A stretch of DNA of 26,522 nucleotides from Pseudomonadota bacterium (GTDB lineage Bacteria; Pseudomonadota; Gammaproteobacteria; Steroidobacterales; Steroidobacteraceae). Of this stretch, positions 15,088 to 22,234 are shown one piece after another. Position 1 is the first letter of the stretch, and each line of letters begins with the position of its first letter. A program made the position numbers and the translations under genes. The stretch spans positions 1-26,522 of the forward strand of contig JAJZFQ010000238.1 in the NCBI GenBank assembly GCA_021805275.1, in the 5' to 3' direction. The notes beneath the pieces are model-generated. The model saw only the letters and a list, made by a program, of their open reading frames with translations, made no database searches and had not been told where the DNA came from.

Positions 15088-16737
15088 ATGATTGCGCTCA
15101 CCACTGAGCCGCCGAGTGAGCACCAACGGCGCATCGCGGCGGCGAGCATCGCGCTCTCGCTGCTGATCTTCCTTGCGCTCGCGCCGTTTGCGAACCTGCC
15201 CGTTGGCCGCAGCGAGCTCTATCTGCCGATCTATGAGTCCTCGCTGGTCATCTGCGACCTGCTGACGTGCGTGTTCCTGTTCGGACAATTTGCGCTGACG
15301 CGCTCGACCGGCGTGCTGATCCTCGCCGCCGGGTATCTGTTCAGCGCCGCGATGGCGCTGCTGCACGAGCTGAGCTTCCCCGGCCTGTTCGCGCCGGCCG
15401 GACTGCTCTGGGCCAACGGACAGACCACCGCCTGGCTCTACTTCCTCTGGCATCTCGGCTTCCCGCTCGCCGTGTTCGGCTTCGCCCTCAGCGCCGAGCG
15501 GCCGTTGCGGGTCGCCTCGGTGGGCGCGACACGCCGGGTGGCGGCCGCGGCGGTGCTCGGTGCGCTCGGCGCTGCGGCGCTCGCGCTGCTCGTGGCGACC
15601 GCAGGAGCGCACCTGCTGCCGAAACTCATGCACGGAAACCAGGACCGGCCGGCGAAGTACGCGATCGCCTGGGTGACCTGGCTCACGATTCTCGCCGTGC
15701 TGCCGATCCTGTGGCGGCGCATCCGTTTCTCTGGTCTGCACCTGTGGGTGCTGGTGGTGACCGTCGTGTGGGCCTGCGATCTGGCGCAAGCGGCAGTGTT
15801 CAACGCCGGGCGGTTTTCCTTCGGCTGGTACACCGGACGGGCCTTCGGTCTGGTGGCTGCCTGCCTTCTGCTCGCGGTGATGATTCTTGAGAACGGCCGG
15901 CTGTATCGGCGCCTCACCGAGTCGCACGCCGCCGAGTGCGAGCAGCGTCGACTCGCCGAGCAGCGCAGCGCGCAGTTGAATCGTCTGGCCGCCTCGCTCG
16001 AGGCGCGCGTCAGTACGCGCACCGGAGAATTGCACAGCGCCAATGAGGCTCTGTGCCGAGCGCACGATGAGTTGCGCGCCGCAGCGACCCTCGGCAGCGC
16101 GGCCCGCGAATCGGAGCGTGCGCGGCTCGCGCGCGAACTGCACGATGAGCTCGGCCAGGCGCTCGTGACGTTGAAATACAAGGTCGCCGATCTCGAGACC
16201 TATTGCCGCGAGCGCGGCACGCCGATGCCCGAAGAGGCGCACAGCATGCTCGGGCTGATCGACCAGACGATCGACTCGGCACGACGCGTCGCGGCCGATC
16301 TGCGCCCGGCGGCGCTCGATGTCCTCGGTCTGTCGGCGGCCGCCGAGTGGCTGGTGAACGGCTTCCGGCAGCTGCATTCGTTCGACGTGCGGTTGCGGAT
16401 CGAGCCGGAGCAGCTGCAGGTCGCCGAGCCGCGCGCCACGGTCGTGTTTCGGGTCTTGCAGGAGGCACTGACCAACATCGCGCGACACGCGCACGCCACG
16501 CAGGTCACTATCGAGATCCTCCAGAGCGCAGAGCAACTCGAGTTGCGCGTGCGCGATGATGGACGCGGGTTCGATCCCACAGTGCCGCGCCGTGCCGATG
16601 CGCTCGGAGTGCTCGGGATGCGCGAGAGGGCGCGGACGGTGGACGGTGCGCTCGATATCCACTCGACGCCCGGCGGCGGCACGACGGTGACGCTTTCGAT
16701 CCCGTCTGCCGCCGCGGAGGAATCCTCTGCCGACTGA
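15088..16737 (+). CDS. MASE4-domain sensor histidine kinase (NarL/DegS type)
   Basis: This 549-residue membrane kinase has an N-terminal MASE4 integral-membrane sensor domain (about 15-270, seven to eight helices). Its signatures are IYESSLVICDLLT (48-60), AGYLFSAAMALLHELSFPGLF and TTAWLYFLWHLGFPLAVFGF. A coiled coil follows at about 275-345. The HisKA_3 dimerisation/phosphoacceptor helix has ERARLARELHDELGQAL (His352). The HATPase region has the N box LQEALTNIARHA (Asn463), DDGRGFD (490-496) and GVLGMRERA (507-515). HisKA_3 kinases normally phosphorylate NarL/LuxR-type response regulators. None is encoded in the bases that follow, so it is an orphan in this window. The ATG at 15088 is the first that precedes the MASE4 domain and leaves 40 bases after the OsmC stop. 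The signal sensed by MASE4 is unknown. Confidence 0.9.
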   Translation: MIALTTEPPSEHQRRIAAASIALSLLIFLALAPFANLPVGRSELYLPIYESSLVICDLLTCVFLFGQFALTRSTGVLILAAGYLFSAAMALLHELSFPGLFAPAGLLWANGQTTAWLYFLWHLGFPLAVFGFALSAERPLRVASVGATRRVAAAAVLGALGAAALALLVATAGAHLLPKLMHGNQDRPAKYAIAWVTWLTILAVLPILWRRIRFSGLHLWVLVVTVVWACDLAQAAVFNAGRFSFGWYTGRAFGLVAACLLLAVMILENGRLYRRLTESHAAECEQRRLAEQRSAQLNRLAASLEARVSTRTGELHSANEALCRAHDELRAAATLGSAARESERARLARELHDELGQALVTLKYKVADLETYCRERGTPMPEEAHSMLGLIDQTIDSARRVAADLRPAALDVLGLSAAAEWLVNGFRQLHSFDVRLRIEPEQLQVAEPRATVVFRVLQEALTNIARHAHATQVTIEILQSAEQLELRVRDDGRGFDPTVPRRADALGVLGMRERARTVDGALDIHSTPGGGTTVTLSIPSAAAEESSAD

Positions 16738-16950
16738 TCCGCGGCGCGATGGCGTGGCGATGCGGGCGATGAGCGGATGTCGGCAGGATGCGCTCGGTTT
16801 GCGGCCTGAGCGACAGCGCGGGCGTGGGTGCACCGATCCGATGCTCACCGACGAATGCGTCCCCGTCGGTCCGCCGCGAGCACAAGCTCAGTCCTGACAT
16901 GCGTGGCACGTCGATCGGCCCGCCCTCAGATCGGTCTGCGCAATCGGGCG

Positions 16951-16956
16951 TATACT
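16951..16956 (+). promoter_or_regulatory. Possible -10 element of a leaderless small gene
   Basis: TATACT stands 6 bases before the ATG at 16963. A start point 7 bases after this hexamer would fall on the A of the ATG, giving a leaderless transcript. No Shine-Dalgarno sequence precedes the ATG, which fits. No good -35 element is visible at the usual distance, so the assignment is tentative. Confidence 0.35.
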
Positions 16957-16962
16957 CGTGCC

Positions 16963-17175
16963 ATGTCGGTCTGGGTGATCACCATTTTAGTTTGCGCCCA
17001 TGGGCACTCGCAGTGCCGGCGGCAGATCGACGATGCCTACTTCATTAAGCGAGCCGACTGCGAATTCGTGTTGGGGTACCTGCCGCACGCCGAGGTGCCG
17101 CGCTGTGCGGCGCGCTCGCGACGCAAAATGATTGCGCGTGGCTACGCGCCCGTGGGACGCGTACCGACGGGCTGA
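16963..17175 (+). CDS. Small cysteine-containing protein of unknown function
   Basis: This 70-residue ORF has high GC at third codon positions, like its neighbours. It begins with a short hydrophobic stretch (SVWVITILV, 2-10). A Cys/His-rich segment follows (CAHGHSQC, 11-18), then ADCEF (Cys33), PRCAAR (Cys48) and a basic C-terminal third. The four cysteines and regular charge pattern look like a real folded peptide, and the hydrophobic start could be a weak membrane anchor. I do not recognise a family. It lies 225 bases after the sensor kinase on the same strand, with its own TATACT just upstream, so it is probably transcribed separately. There is no ribosome binding site in front of the ATG. 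It could be spurious. Confidence 0.45.
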   Translation: MSVWVITILVCAHGHSQCRRQIDDAYFIKRADCEFVLGYLPHAEVPRCAARSRRKMIARGYAPVGRVPTG

Positions 17176-17221
17176 GCGTCCGCGCGGTCCGGTGCGCCCG
17201 GATCTGCGCGTGCGCGGCGAA

Positions 17222-17534
17222 TCAGGGGGCTCGCGCGGCGGCGGACTCGACTCGCCGGGCGATGCTCTGCGCAATGTACTGCCACAGAGTGTTGGAGTCG
17301 GCGCCATCGGCCCTCATGCTGATCACCTGGAGCACGCGGCCGGTGCGCGCATCGTCGACCGGGATGTCGAAATAGGTGATCAGATCGCTCAGCGTGTGGA
17401 CCTGCCCGATGACCGCAATGTCCGCGCCCAGGCGGTGCGCGACGGCGAGCACCCATTGCCGGCATGCCGTCGGATGCGCGTAGTGGGCGCGCACTGTGCG
17501 CAGCGCCGCCGGCGCGCTTCCAGGGGCGAGTACC
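17222..17534 (-). pseudogene. 3' remnant of a DUF3280/DUF2380-like gene next to the IS
   Basis: The minus-strand frame ending at 17222-17224 encodes a C-terminal domain with LAVAHRLGADIAVIGQVHTL, then SDLITYFDIPVDDARTGRVL and LWQYIAQSIARR. It resembles the end of small exported proteins annotated DUF3280 or DUF2380 (pattern: C...A..LGAD...G.V...S.LI......D..TG). Those proteins are usually 150-180 residues with a signal peptide. Here only about 90-104 codons remain, and the frame closes at a TAG at the insertion junction. A GTG at 17494 could start a 90-residue product lacking the N-terminal half. Removing the IS and rejoining the flanks still leaves TAG in this frame. The gene was therefore decayed before insertion, or the right flank was rearranged. 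Family assignment is from memory of the motif pattern. Confidence 0.5.
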
Positions 17535-17536
17535 TA

Positions 17537-17566
17537 GTGTAGTGTTGCGTTCTTACGGGAACTTAA
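17537..17566 (+). repeat. Left terminal inverted repeat of the IS630 element
   Basis: The 30 bases pair with 18671-18700. The outer 8 and the inner 9 bases (GGAACTTAA) are identical, while the centre diverges, as expected if these two blocks are the transposase-binding parts. Confidence 0.88.
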
Positions 17567-17617
17567 ATGACTCTCCGGGGTCCAATGTGCTATCAGCGAC
17601 GGCATTGGAGAGCGAGA

Positions 17618-18703
17618 GTGCGCGTAGCCCCCGAGATTGTGTTGAGCGATGAGGAGCGAGCCGAATTGATGCGGCTGGTGCACTCGAGATTGACGAGCGT
17701 GCGATTGGCGCAGCGAGCGCGCATGGTGCTGCTGGCAGCCGATGGGCTGCAGAACAAGGTCATTGGGGCGCAGGTGGGGGCGGGCCGGGTGCAGGTAGCG
17801 CGCTGGCGGGAGCGTTATGCTCGGATGCGCCTGGCGGGTATTGAGCGCGATTTGCCCCGCGGGGCCCCGCCGGTGAAGGTGGATGTGGCGCGTCTGGTGC
17901 AGCTGACCACGCAGAGCGAGCCGAAGGCGGCCACGCACTGGAGCACGCGTAGCATGGCCGCCGAACTTGGGGTGAGCGCGGCGAGTGTTTCGCGGCATTG
18001 GCGCGCCCACGGCCTGAAGCCGCATCGTGTGCGCGGTTTCAAAGTCTCGCGCGACCCGCAGTTCATCGAGAAACTCGAAGATATCGTCGGCTTGTACCTC
18101 TCCCCGCCTGAACACGCCTTGGTGCTGTGCTGCGATGAGAAGAGCCAGGTGCAGGCACTCGATCGGACGCAACCGGGATCACCGATGAAGAAGGGCCGTG
18201 CCGCGACCATGACCCACGACGACAAGCGCGATGGTACGACCACGCTGTTCGCGGCTCTCAATGTGCTCGACGGGCAGGTCATTGCTCAGCGCCAGCAACG
18301 TCACCGCCACGGTGAGTGGCTGAAGTTCCTGCGCCAGATCGACCGTGAGACGCCCAAAGACAAGACATTGCATCTGATCGTCGACAACTACGCCACCCAC
18401 AAGCATCCGGCCGTGCAGCGCTGGCTCGCCAAACACCCGCGCTTTCAGGTGCACTTCACGCCGACCTCGGCCTCGTGGCTGAACAGGGTGGAGCGCTTCT
18501 TCCGCGACATCACCACCGAGCGCTTGCGTCGCGGTGTCTTCACCAGCGTGCCCGAATTGGTCGCGGCAATCGACGAGTACATTGCGCATCACAACACCAA
18601 TCCCAAGCCATTCATTTGGACCAAGAGCGCACGCGACATCCTGCAAAAGGTCATCCGTGCCAATGGCCGCTTAAGTTCCAAACAGAATGAAGCACTACAC
18701 TAG
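17618..18703 (+). CDS. IS630-family transposase (DDE, Tc1/mariner superfamily)
   Basis: This 361-residue transposase starts at GTG 17618 (MRVAPEIVLSDEERAEL, the usual N-terminus of close relatives). An in-frame ATG at 17567 would add 17 residues. An N-terminal helix-turn-helix (about 15-75, with VGAGRVQVARWRERY) and a second one (GVSAASVSRHWRAHGLKPHR) bind the inverted repeats. The DDE catalytic domain shows VLCCDEKSQVQALDRTQPG (Asp173), LHLIVDNYATHKHP (Asp256) and TPTSASWLNRVERFF (Glu292), with 35 residues between the last two. The length and triad are intact. The stop codon TAG (18701-18703) consists of the duplicated target TA plus the first flanking base, so termination depends on the insertion site. 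Confidence 0.93.
   Translation: MRVAPEIVLSDEERAELMRLVHSRLTSVRLAQRARMVLLAADGLQNKVIGAQVGAGRVQVARWRERYARMRLAGIERDLPRGAPPVKVDVARLVQLTTQSEPKAATHWSTRSMAAELGVSAASVSRHWRAHGLKPHRVRGFKVSRDPQFIEKLEDIVGLYLSPPEHALVLCCDEKSQVQALDRTQPGSPMKKGRAATMTHDDKRDGTTTLFAALNVLDGQVIAQRQQRHRHGEWLKFLRQIDRETPKDKTLHLIVDNYATHKHPAVQRWLAKHPRFQVHFTPTSASWLNRVERFFRDITTERLRRGVFTSVPELVAAIDEYIAHHNTNPKPFIWTKSARDILQKVIRANGRLSSKQNEALH
18671..18700 (-). repeat. Right terminal inverted repeat of the IS630 element
   Basis: This is the inverse of 17537-17566 with 7 mismatches. It lies inside the transposase reading frame and encodes its last ten residues, so coding and repeat functions overlap here. Confidence 0.88.
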
Positions 18704-18897
18704 AGTGCTCCGCACCGAAGGCTGAGCGTTCGCATGGGATCGCCATGCGCCGGGCCGCGACGCCCAGGTGAGCGGTCGCGCCCGCCGTTGGCGTTCCGCA
18801 GTGGCTTCGTCTATGTTCGCCAGTCTGGGTGCGCCGCGTCCGGCGAGGCGCGCCGCAACCGTGAGCGCGATCCGCGGCAGGCGTGCAGGGGGCTTCG

Positions 18898-19614
18898 ATG
18901 GGCAGTGCGATTCGAATGAGGATTCCAGGGGTGTTGATGGCCGTGGCCCTCGGGGTCGCCACGGCGGCGGCGGCGCCGGCGAGCCACGCCCCGGCGCGTA
19001 GCGCGACGGGCATCCCGCTCGATGCGCCGTGGAAGGTCAAGCTCTATGCGCTCGCCCACGCACAGTTCCATCACCCGGCTTGGGGCTGGCAGCATTCCGA
19101 GCGCGACTACCGCCTGGCACTGCGGATTGCGCGTGAGGATCACTTGAGGGTCGACAAAGATGCGCTGTTCGCCGCGGCCTTCCTGCACGACATGGCGGCC
19201 TTCGAGCCGTGCGCGGATCGCAAGATGGAACACGGCGCCTGCGCGGCGCTGCAGAGTCCGGCGATCCTGAAACGGATCGGCTTTCCGATGCAAAAAATCG
19301 CGATCGTGCAGCAGGCCGAGCGCGGCCACATGTATTACAGCGATCCCGGCCGCAATCCGACCGCCATCGTGCTGCACGATGCCGATTCCCTCGATTTTCT
19401 CGGTGACATCGGCGCGGCACGCATGATCGCGCTCACGGGCGCGAAGGCGGCGAGTTTCGCCCCGGCGGTCAGGACGCTGCGCAAGTTCCTGACGGTCATC
19501 CCGCCGCGGCTGATCACGCCGAGCGCGCGCCGGATCGGGCGGCGGCGCGTGGCCCAGTTGCGAGCCTTCCTCGCCGCGCTGCGCCGCCAGACGTATGACG
19601 GGCGCGCCTTGTGA
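18898..19614 (+). CDS. Exported HD-domain phosphohydrolase-like protein
   Basis: This 238-residue protein of the HD superfamily has an N-terminal signal peptide or anchor (about 7-30), so it probably acts in the periplasm. That is unusual for a fold mainly known from cytosolic nucleotide hydrolases. The metal ligands appear in order: His66 in WGWQHSERDY, His97-Asp98 in FLHDMAAF, His144 in ERGHMYY, and Asp161 in VLHDADSLDFLG. This pattern resembles the HD-domain 'uncharacterised hydrolase' group. The substrate is unknown. ATG 18898 follows a run of five G at a fair distance; ATG 18916 would shorten the protein by six residues without losing the signal sequence. The frame ends 20 bases inside the start of the nuclease fusion gene, suggesting coupled expression. 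It begins about 200 bases after the IS right end. Confidence 0.75.
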   Translation: MGSAIRMRIPGVLMAVALGVATAAAAPASHAPARSATGIPLDAPWKVKLYALAHAQFHHPAWGWQHSERDYRLALRIAREDHLRVDKDALFAAAFLHDMAAFEPCADRKMEHGACAALQSPAILKRIGFPMQKIAIVQQAERGHMYYSDPGRNPTAIVLHDADSLDFLGDIGAARMIALTGAKAASFAPAVRTLRKFLTVIPPRLITPSARRIGRRRVAQLRAFLAALRRQTYDGRAL

Positions 19615-21070
19615 GGCGGTGGGACCGCAGAGACTGCCGGACGCAGAGGTGAGCACGCCGCTTGGCGCAGTGGTGGCCGCACTCGGTGCGCCGCTCGCCT
19701 GTGTGGATCTGGAGACCACCGGCGGGCACACCGGGTACGACCGGATCACCGAGGTGGGCGTGGTGCGGATCGACGCCGAGGGCGCGCTCGAGGAGTGGTC
19801 CTCGCTGATCGATCCGCAACGCTGGATCCCCGCGCAGATCACGGCGCTCACCGGGATCGACGCGGCGTTGCTCGAGGGCGCACCCACGTTCCGCGAGGTG
19901 CGCGAGGCGCTCTCGGCGCGGCTCGAGGGGCACATCGTGGTGGCGCACAACGCACGATTCGACGTCGGCTTTCTGAAGCAGGCCTTCCAGCGCGAAGGGG
20001 TGCGCTTTCAACCCGCGGTGCTGTGCAGCGTGAAGCTCTCTCGGGCACTGTTCCGAGGGGCGCGCGGTCACGGGCTCGATGCGCTCATGGCGCGTCTCGG
20101 GCTGAGCGGTGCCGATCGGCACCGGGCCTTGGGCGATGCGCGCGGGGTGGCGCAGTTCCTGGCCCAAATGGCCGAGACGCGCCTCGATGAACTCCTCGCC
20201 GCCTGCCGCGCGCAGGCGCGGATCCCGAGCCTGCCTGCGCAGCTGCCGGCCGAGGCCATCGAGGCGCTGCCCGAGGGGCCGGGGGTCTATCTGATCTACG
20301 GTGAGGGCGACCTGCTGCTCTACGTCGGCAAGAGCGTGCACGTGCGCCGTCGAGTGCTCGAACATTTTTCCAGCGATCATCGTGCCGCGCGCGAGATGCG
20401 CCTGGCACAGCAGGCGCGGCGGATCGAGAGCATCGAGACCGCCGGGGAGCTCGCGGCGCTGCTGCTCGAGTCCCGTCTGATCAAAGAGCGCCAACCGGTG
20501 CTGAACCGCAGACTGCGTCGCACGCGCTCGTTGTGCACCCTGGCCTGGACGTTCGGGGCCGGGCAGCCGCCAGAGGTGCTCTGCGCCGGTAGGGTGGTGC
20601 CGGGGGAGAGTTACGGGGCGTTCCGCACGGCGCGCGATGCACGTCAGGCGCTGCAACGCTTTGCGGCCGAGCGGGGACTGTGCGACATCCGGCTCGGTCT
20701 GCAGAGCGGACCGGGGCCGTGCTTCGGGCATCAACTCGAGCGCTGTCGCGGCGCGTGTGTGGGCGCGGAAAGTCCCCTGCAGCACGATCTGCGTCTCGCC
20801 GAGGCGCTGCAGGCGATTCGCATCGCGCGTTGGCCGTATGCCGGTCCGATCGGGCTGCCAGAGGGCTCCGATGCGCACGGTGTCCAGCACGTCATTGATC
20901 AGTGGATCTATCTCGGGGCTGCGCGCGACCCGCAGGACCTCGAGGAGTTGTTGCGCCAGAACCGCCCGGCGTTTGACCTGGATACCTACCGCATTCTGTT
21001 GCGGTTCATGAACGATGCGCACTCTGCGCGCGCCGTGCAGCCGCTCTGCCGTCCCGACCGTGGGCCCTGA
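19595..21070 (+). CDS. DnaQ-like 3'-5' exonuclease fused to UvrC/Cho-type GIY-YIG nuclease
   Basis: This 491-residue two-nuclease protein starts with a DEDDh exonuclease (about 30-195). Its active-site residues are Asp38 and Glu40 in VDLETTG, Asp123 in AHNARFDVGFL, and His176 and Asp181 in DRHRALGDARG, as in DNA polymerase III epsilon. A GIY-YIG domain follows (about 222-310) with GPGVYLIYG (228-236), LLYVGKSVHVRRRV (241-254), LLLESRLIKERQPVLNRRL and the catalytic Glu in the last block. The C-terminal region (about 320-460) resembles Cho/UvrC with a cysteine segment CFGHQLERCRGACVG. This architecture is known in some bacteria (for example a mycobacterial protein) and probably serves DNA repair by incision on damaged DNA followed by trimming. 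The ATG at 19595 overlaps the HD gene by 20 bases; GTG at 19619 or 19649 are alternatives, since no clear ribosome binding site is visible. Confidence 0.88.
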   Translation: MTGAPCEAVGPQRLPDAEVSTPLGAVVAALGAPLACVDLETTGGHTGYDRITEVGVVRIDAEGALEEWSSLIDPQRWIPAQITALTGIDAALLEGAPTFREVREALSARLEGHIVVAHNARFDVGFLKQAFQREGVRFQPAVLCSVKLSRALFRGARGHGLDALMARLGLSGADRHRALGDARGVAQFLAQMAETRLDELLAACRAQARIPSLPAQLPAEAIEALPEGPGVYLIYGEGDLLLYVGKSVHVRRRVLEHFSSDHRAAREMRLAQQARRIESIETAGELAALLLESRLIKERQPVLNRRLRRTRSLCTLAWTFGAGQPPEVLCAGRVVPGESYGAFRTARDARQALQRFAAERGLCDIRLGLQSGPGPCFGHQLERCRGACVGAESPLQHDLRLAEALQAIRIARWPYAGPIGLPEGSDAHGVQHVIDQWIYLGAARDPQDLEELLRQNRPAFDLDTYRILLRFMNDAHSARAVQPLCRPDRGP

Positions 21071-21280
21071 TCCGTCCCCTGGGGCCGCAGTGGACCGCGG
21101 GCGCTCGGTGGGGACGGCGCGGGCATGCGGTGGTTGCGGCCCGACGCCCCTTGAGTGCTTGCCCATGGCGTGGTGTGTGTCCTGTGTTCAACCGCCCCGG
21201 CGGCACGCCATGACGTCCGCCGTGCAGCGTGGCGCCGAGTGCGGACCGAATGGCCTGTGTGCGACCCGCGGGGTCATGTC

Positions 21281-22234
21281 ATGAGAGGCGCACCACGTGT
21301 CATGTCGGCGTGGTGGGCCGAGGGTGTGGCCGTACTCTACATCGGACTGATCGCGGCGGTGGCCAAGGCGAGCGGTCATGCCTACGTGCTGTTCCCGGAG
21401 CTCGCGGCGCTGGGGCATGACGTGTTGAAGCGGCCCGCGGGGAGCTGGGCGAGGGCACCGCTGATGCTCGTGACGACACCGCTGCTGACGGCGGTGATTG
21501 GAACGTTGCTGGCGCGACACTTACCCTATGGGTTGCTCGCCGTGATGCTCGATGTGGGGTTCGCGGTGTTGGTGATCGCGTTGTTGAAATCCCCGATCGC
21601 TCCGGCGATCTCGGCCGGACTGCTGCCGCTGGTTCTCGGGGTGCGCAGCTGGTGGTATCCGCCCTCGCTCTTGATCGGCACAGGCCTGCTCGCGGGGATC
21701 GCGGCGCTGCGCACCCGGTTCGCGCCCCCGGCGGTGGCCCTGACCCCCGAGGACCGCGTCGACGATGAGGTGGAGTCCGCGCCGGGCAAGCTCGCCTGGC
21801 TGCCGGCCTTCGGGCTATTCCTCGGGGTCACGGCGCTGCTGAGTCAGGTCACCGGGTGGCGCTTGGTGCTGTTCCCGCCGCTCGTGGTCATTGGCTTCGA
21901 GGCCTTCGCGCATGCCGAGGTGTGTCCCTGGGCGCGACGCCCCCTGGCGCTGATGCTCGCCTGCACGCTCACGGCGACGGCCGGCTTAGCCTCGATGGCG
22001 GTGCTGGGTGCCGGGCCGCTTGGAGCGATGTGCACGCTGCTCGCCGGGGGGATCGTTCTGCGGGCGCTCGATCTGCACGTGCCGCCGGCGCTCGCCGTGG
22101 GGCTGCTGCCGTTCGTGATGCCCCATCCGAGTGCGCACTACGCGGTGGCGGTGCTGCTCGGGACGAGTGTGGAGACCGGACTGTTCCTGCTCTGGCGCCG
22201 CCTCGCGCCGGGCGTGATCGCGCGTGCCCGCTGA
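21281..22234 (+). CDS. Integral membrane protein with two HPP-like repeats
   Basis: This 317-residue hydrophobic protein has roughly eight or nine helices. The two halves align with each other: repeat 1 (about 37-136: LFPELAALGHDVL ... SPIAPAISAGLLPLVLGVRSWWYP) and repeat 2 (about 197-300: LFPPLVVIGFEAF ... VPPALAVGLLPFVMPHPSAHYAV). Each repeat resembles the HPP family of four-helix membrane proteins, some of which take part in nitrite transport. The HPP motif itself appears only in variant forms (SPIAPA, HVPPA). A charged loop at about 150-170 (TPEDRVDDEVE) separates the halves. Function is unknown. Starts at 21281 or 21302 are possible; GGGG precedes the first. The stop codon touches the stop codon of the convergent YghU-like gene. 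Confidence 0.7.
   Translation: MRGAPRVMSAWWAEGVAVLYIGLIAAVAKASGHAYVLFPELAALGHDVLKRPAGSWARAPLMLVTTPLLTAVIGTLLARHLPYGLLAVMLDVGFAVLVIALLKSPIAPAISAGLLPLVLGVRSWWYPPSLLIGTGLLAGIAALRTRFAPPAVALTPEDRVDDEVESAPGKLAWLPAFGLFLGVTALLSQVTGWRLVLFPPLVVIGFEAFAHAEVCPWARRPLALMLACTLTATAGLASMAVLGAGPLGAMCTLLAGGIVLRALDLHVPPALAVGLLPFVMPHPSAHYAVAVLLGTSVETGLFLLWRRLAPGVIARAR

Larger units (their letters stand above)
17537..18700 (+). mobile_element. IS630-family insertion sequence with TA target duplication
   Basis: This 1164-bp element has imperfect 30-base terminal inverted repeats (23 of 30 identical; outermost 8 bases GTGTAGTG identical). It is flanked by TA at 17535-17536 and 18701-18702, the target duplication expected for IS630/Tc1-type transposition. 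It carries one transposase gene with an intact DDE triad, so it may be active. It abuts the truncated DUF-like gene on its left. Confidence 0.93.

Noticed and set aside
17142..17465. Alternative minus-strand frame overlapping the DUF-like remnant
   Set aside because: It shares the region in another frame but lacks the LGAD...DARTG pattern and is poor in hydrophobic residues.
21164..21212. 8-base inverted repeat catggcgt/acgccatg upstream of the HPP-like gene, considered as riboswitch or leader element
   Set aside because: The loop is 33 bases, the stem is short and no known riboswitch consensus is visible; such repeats are expected by chance.
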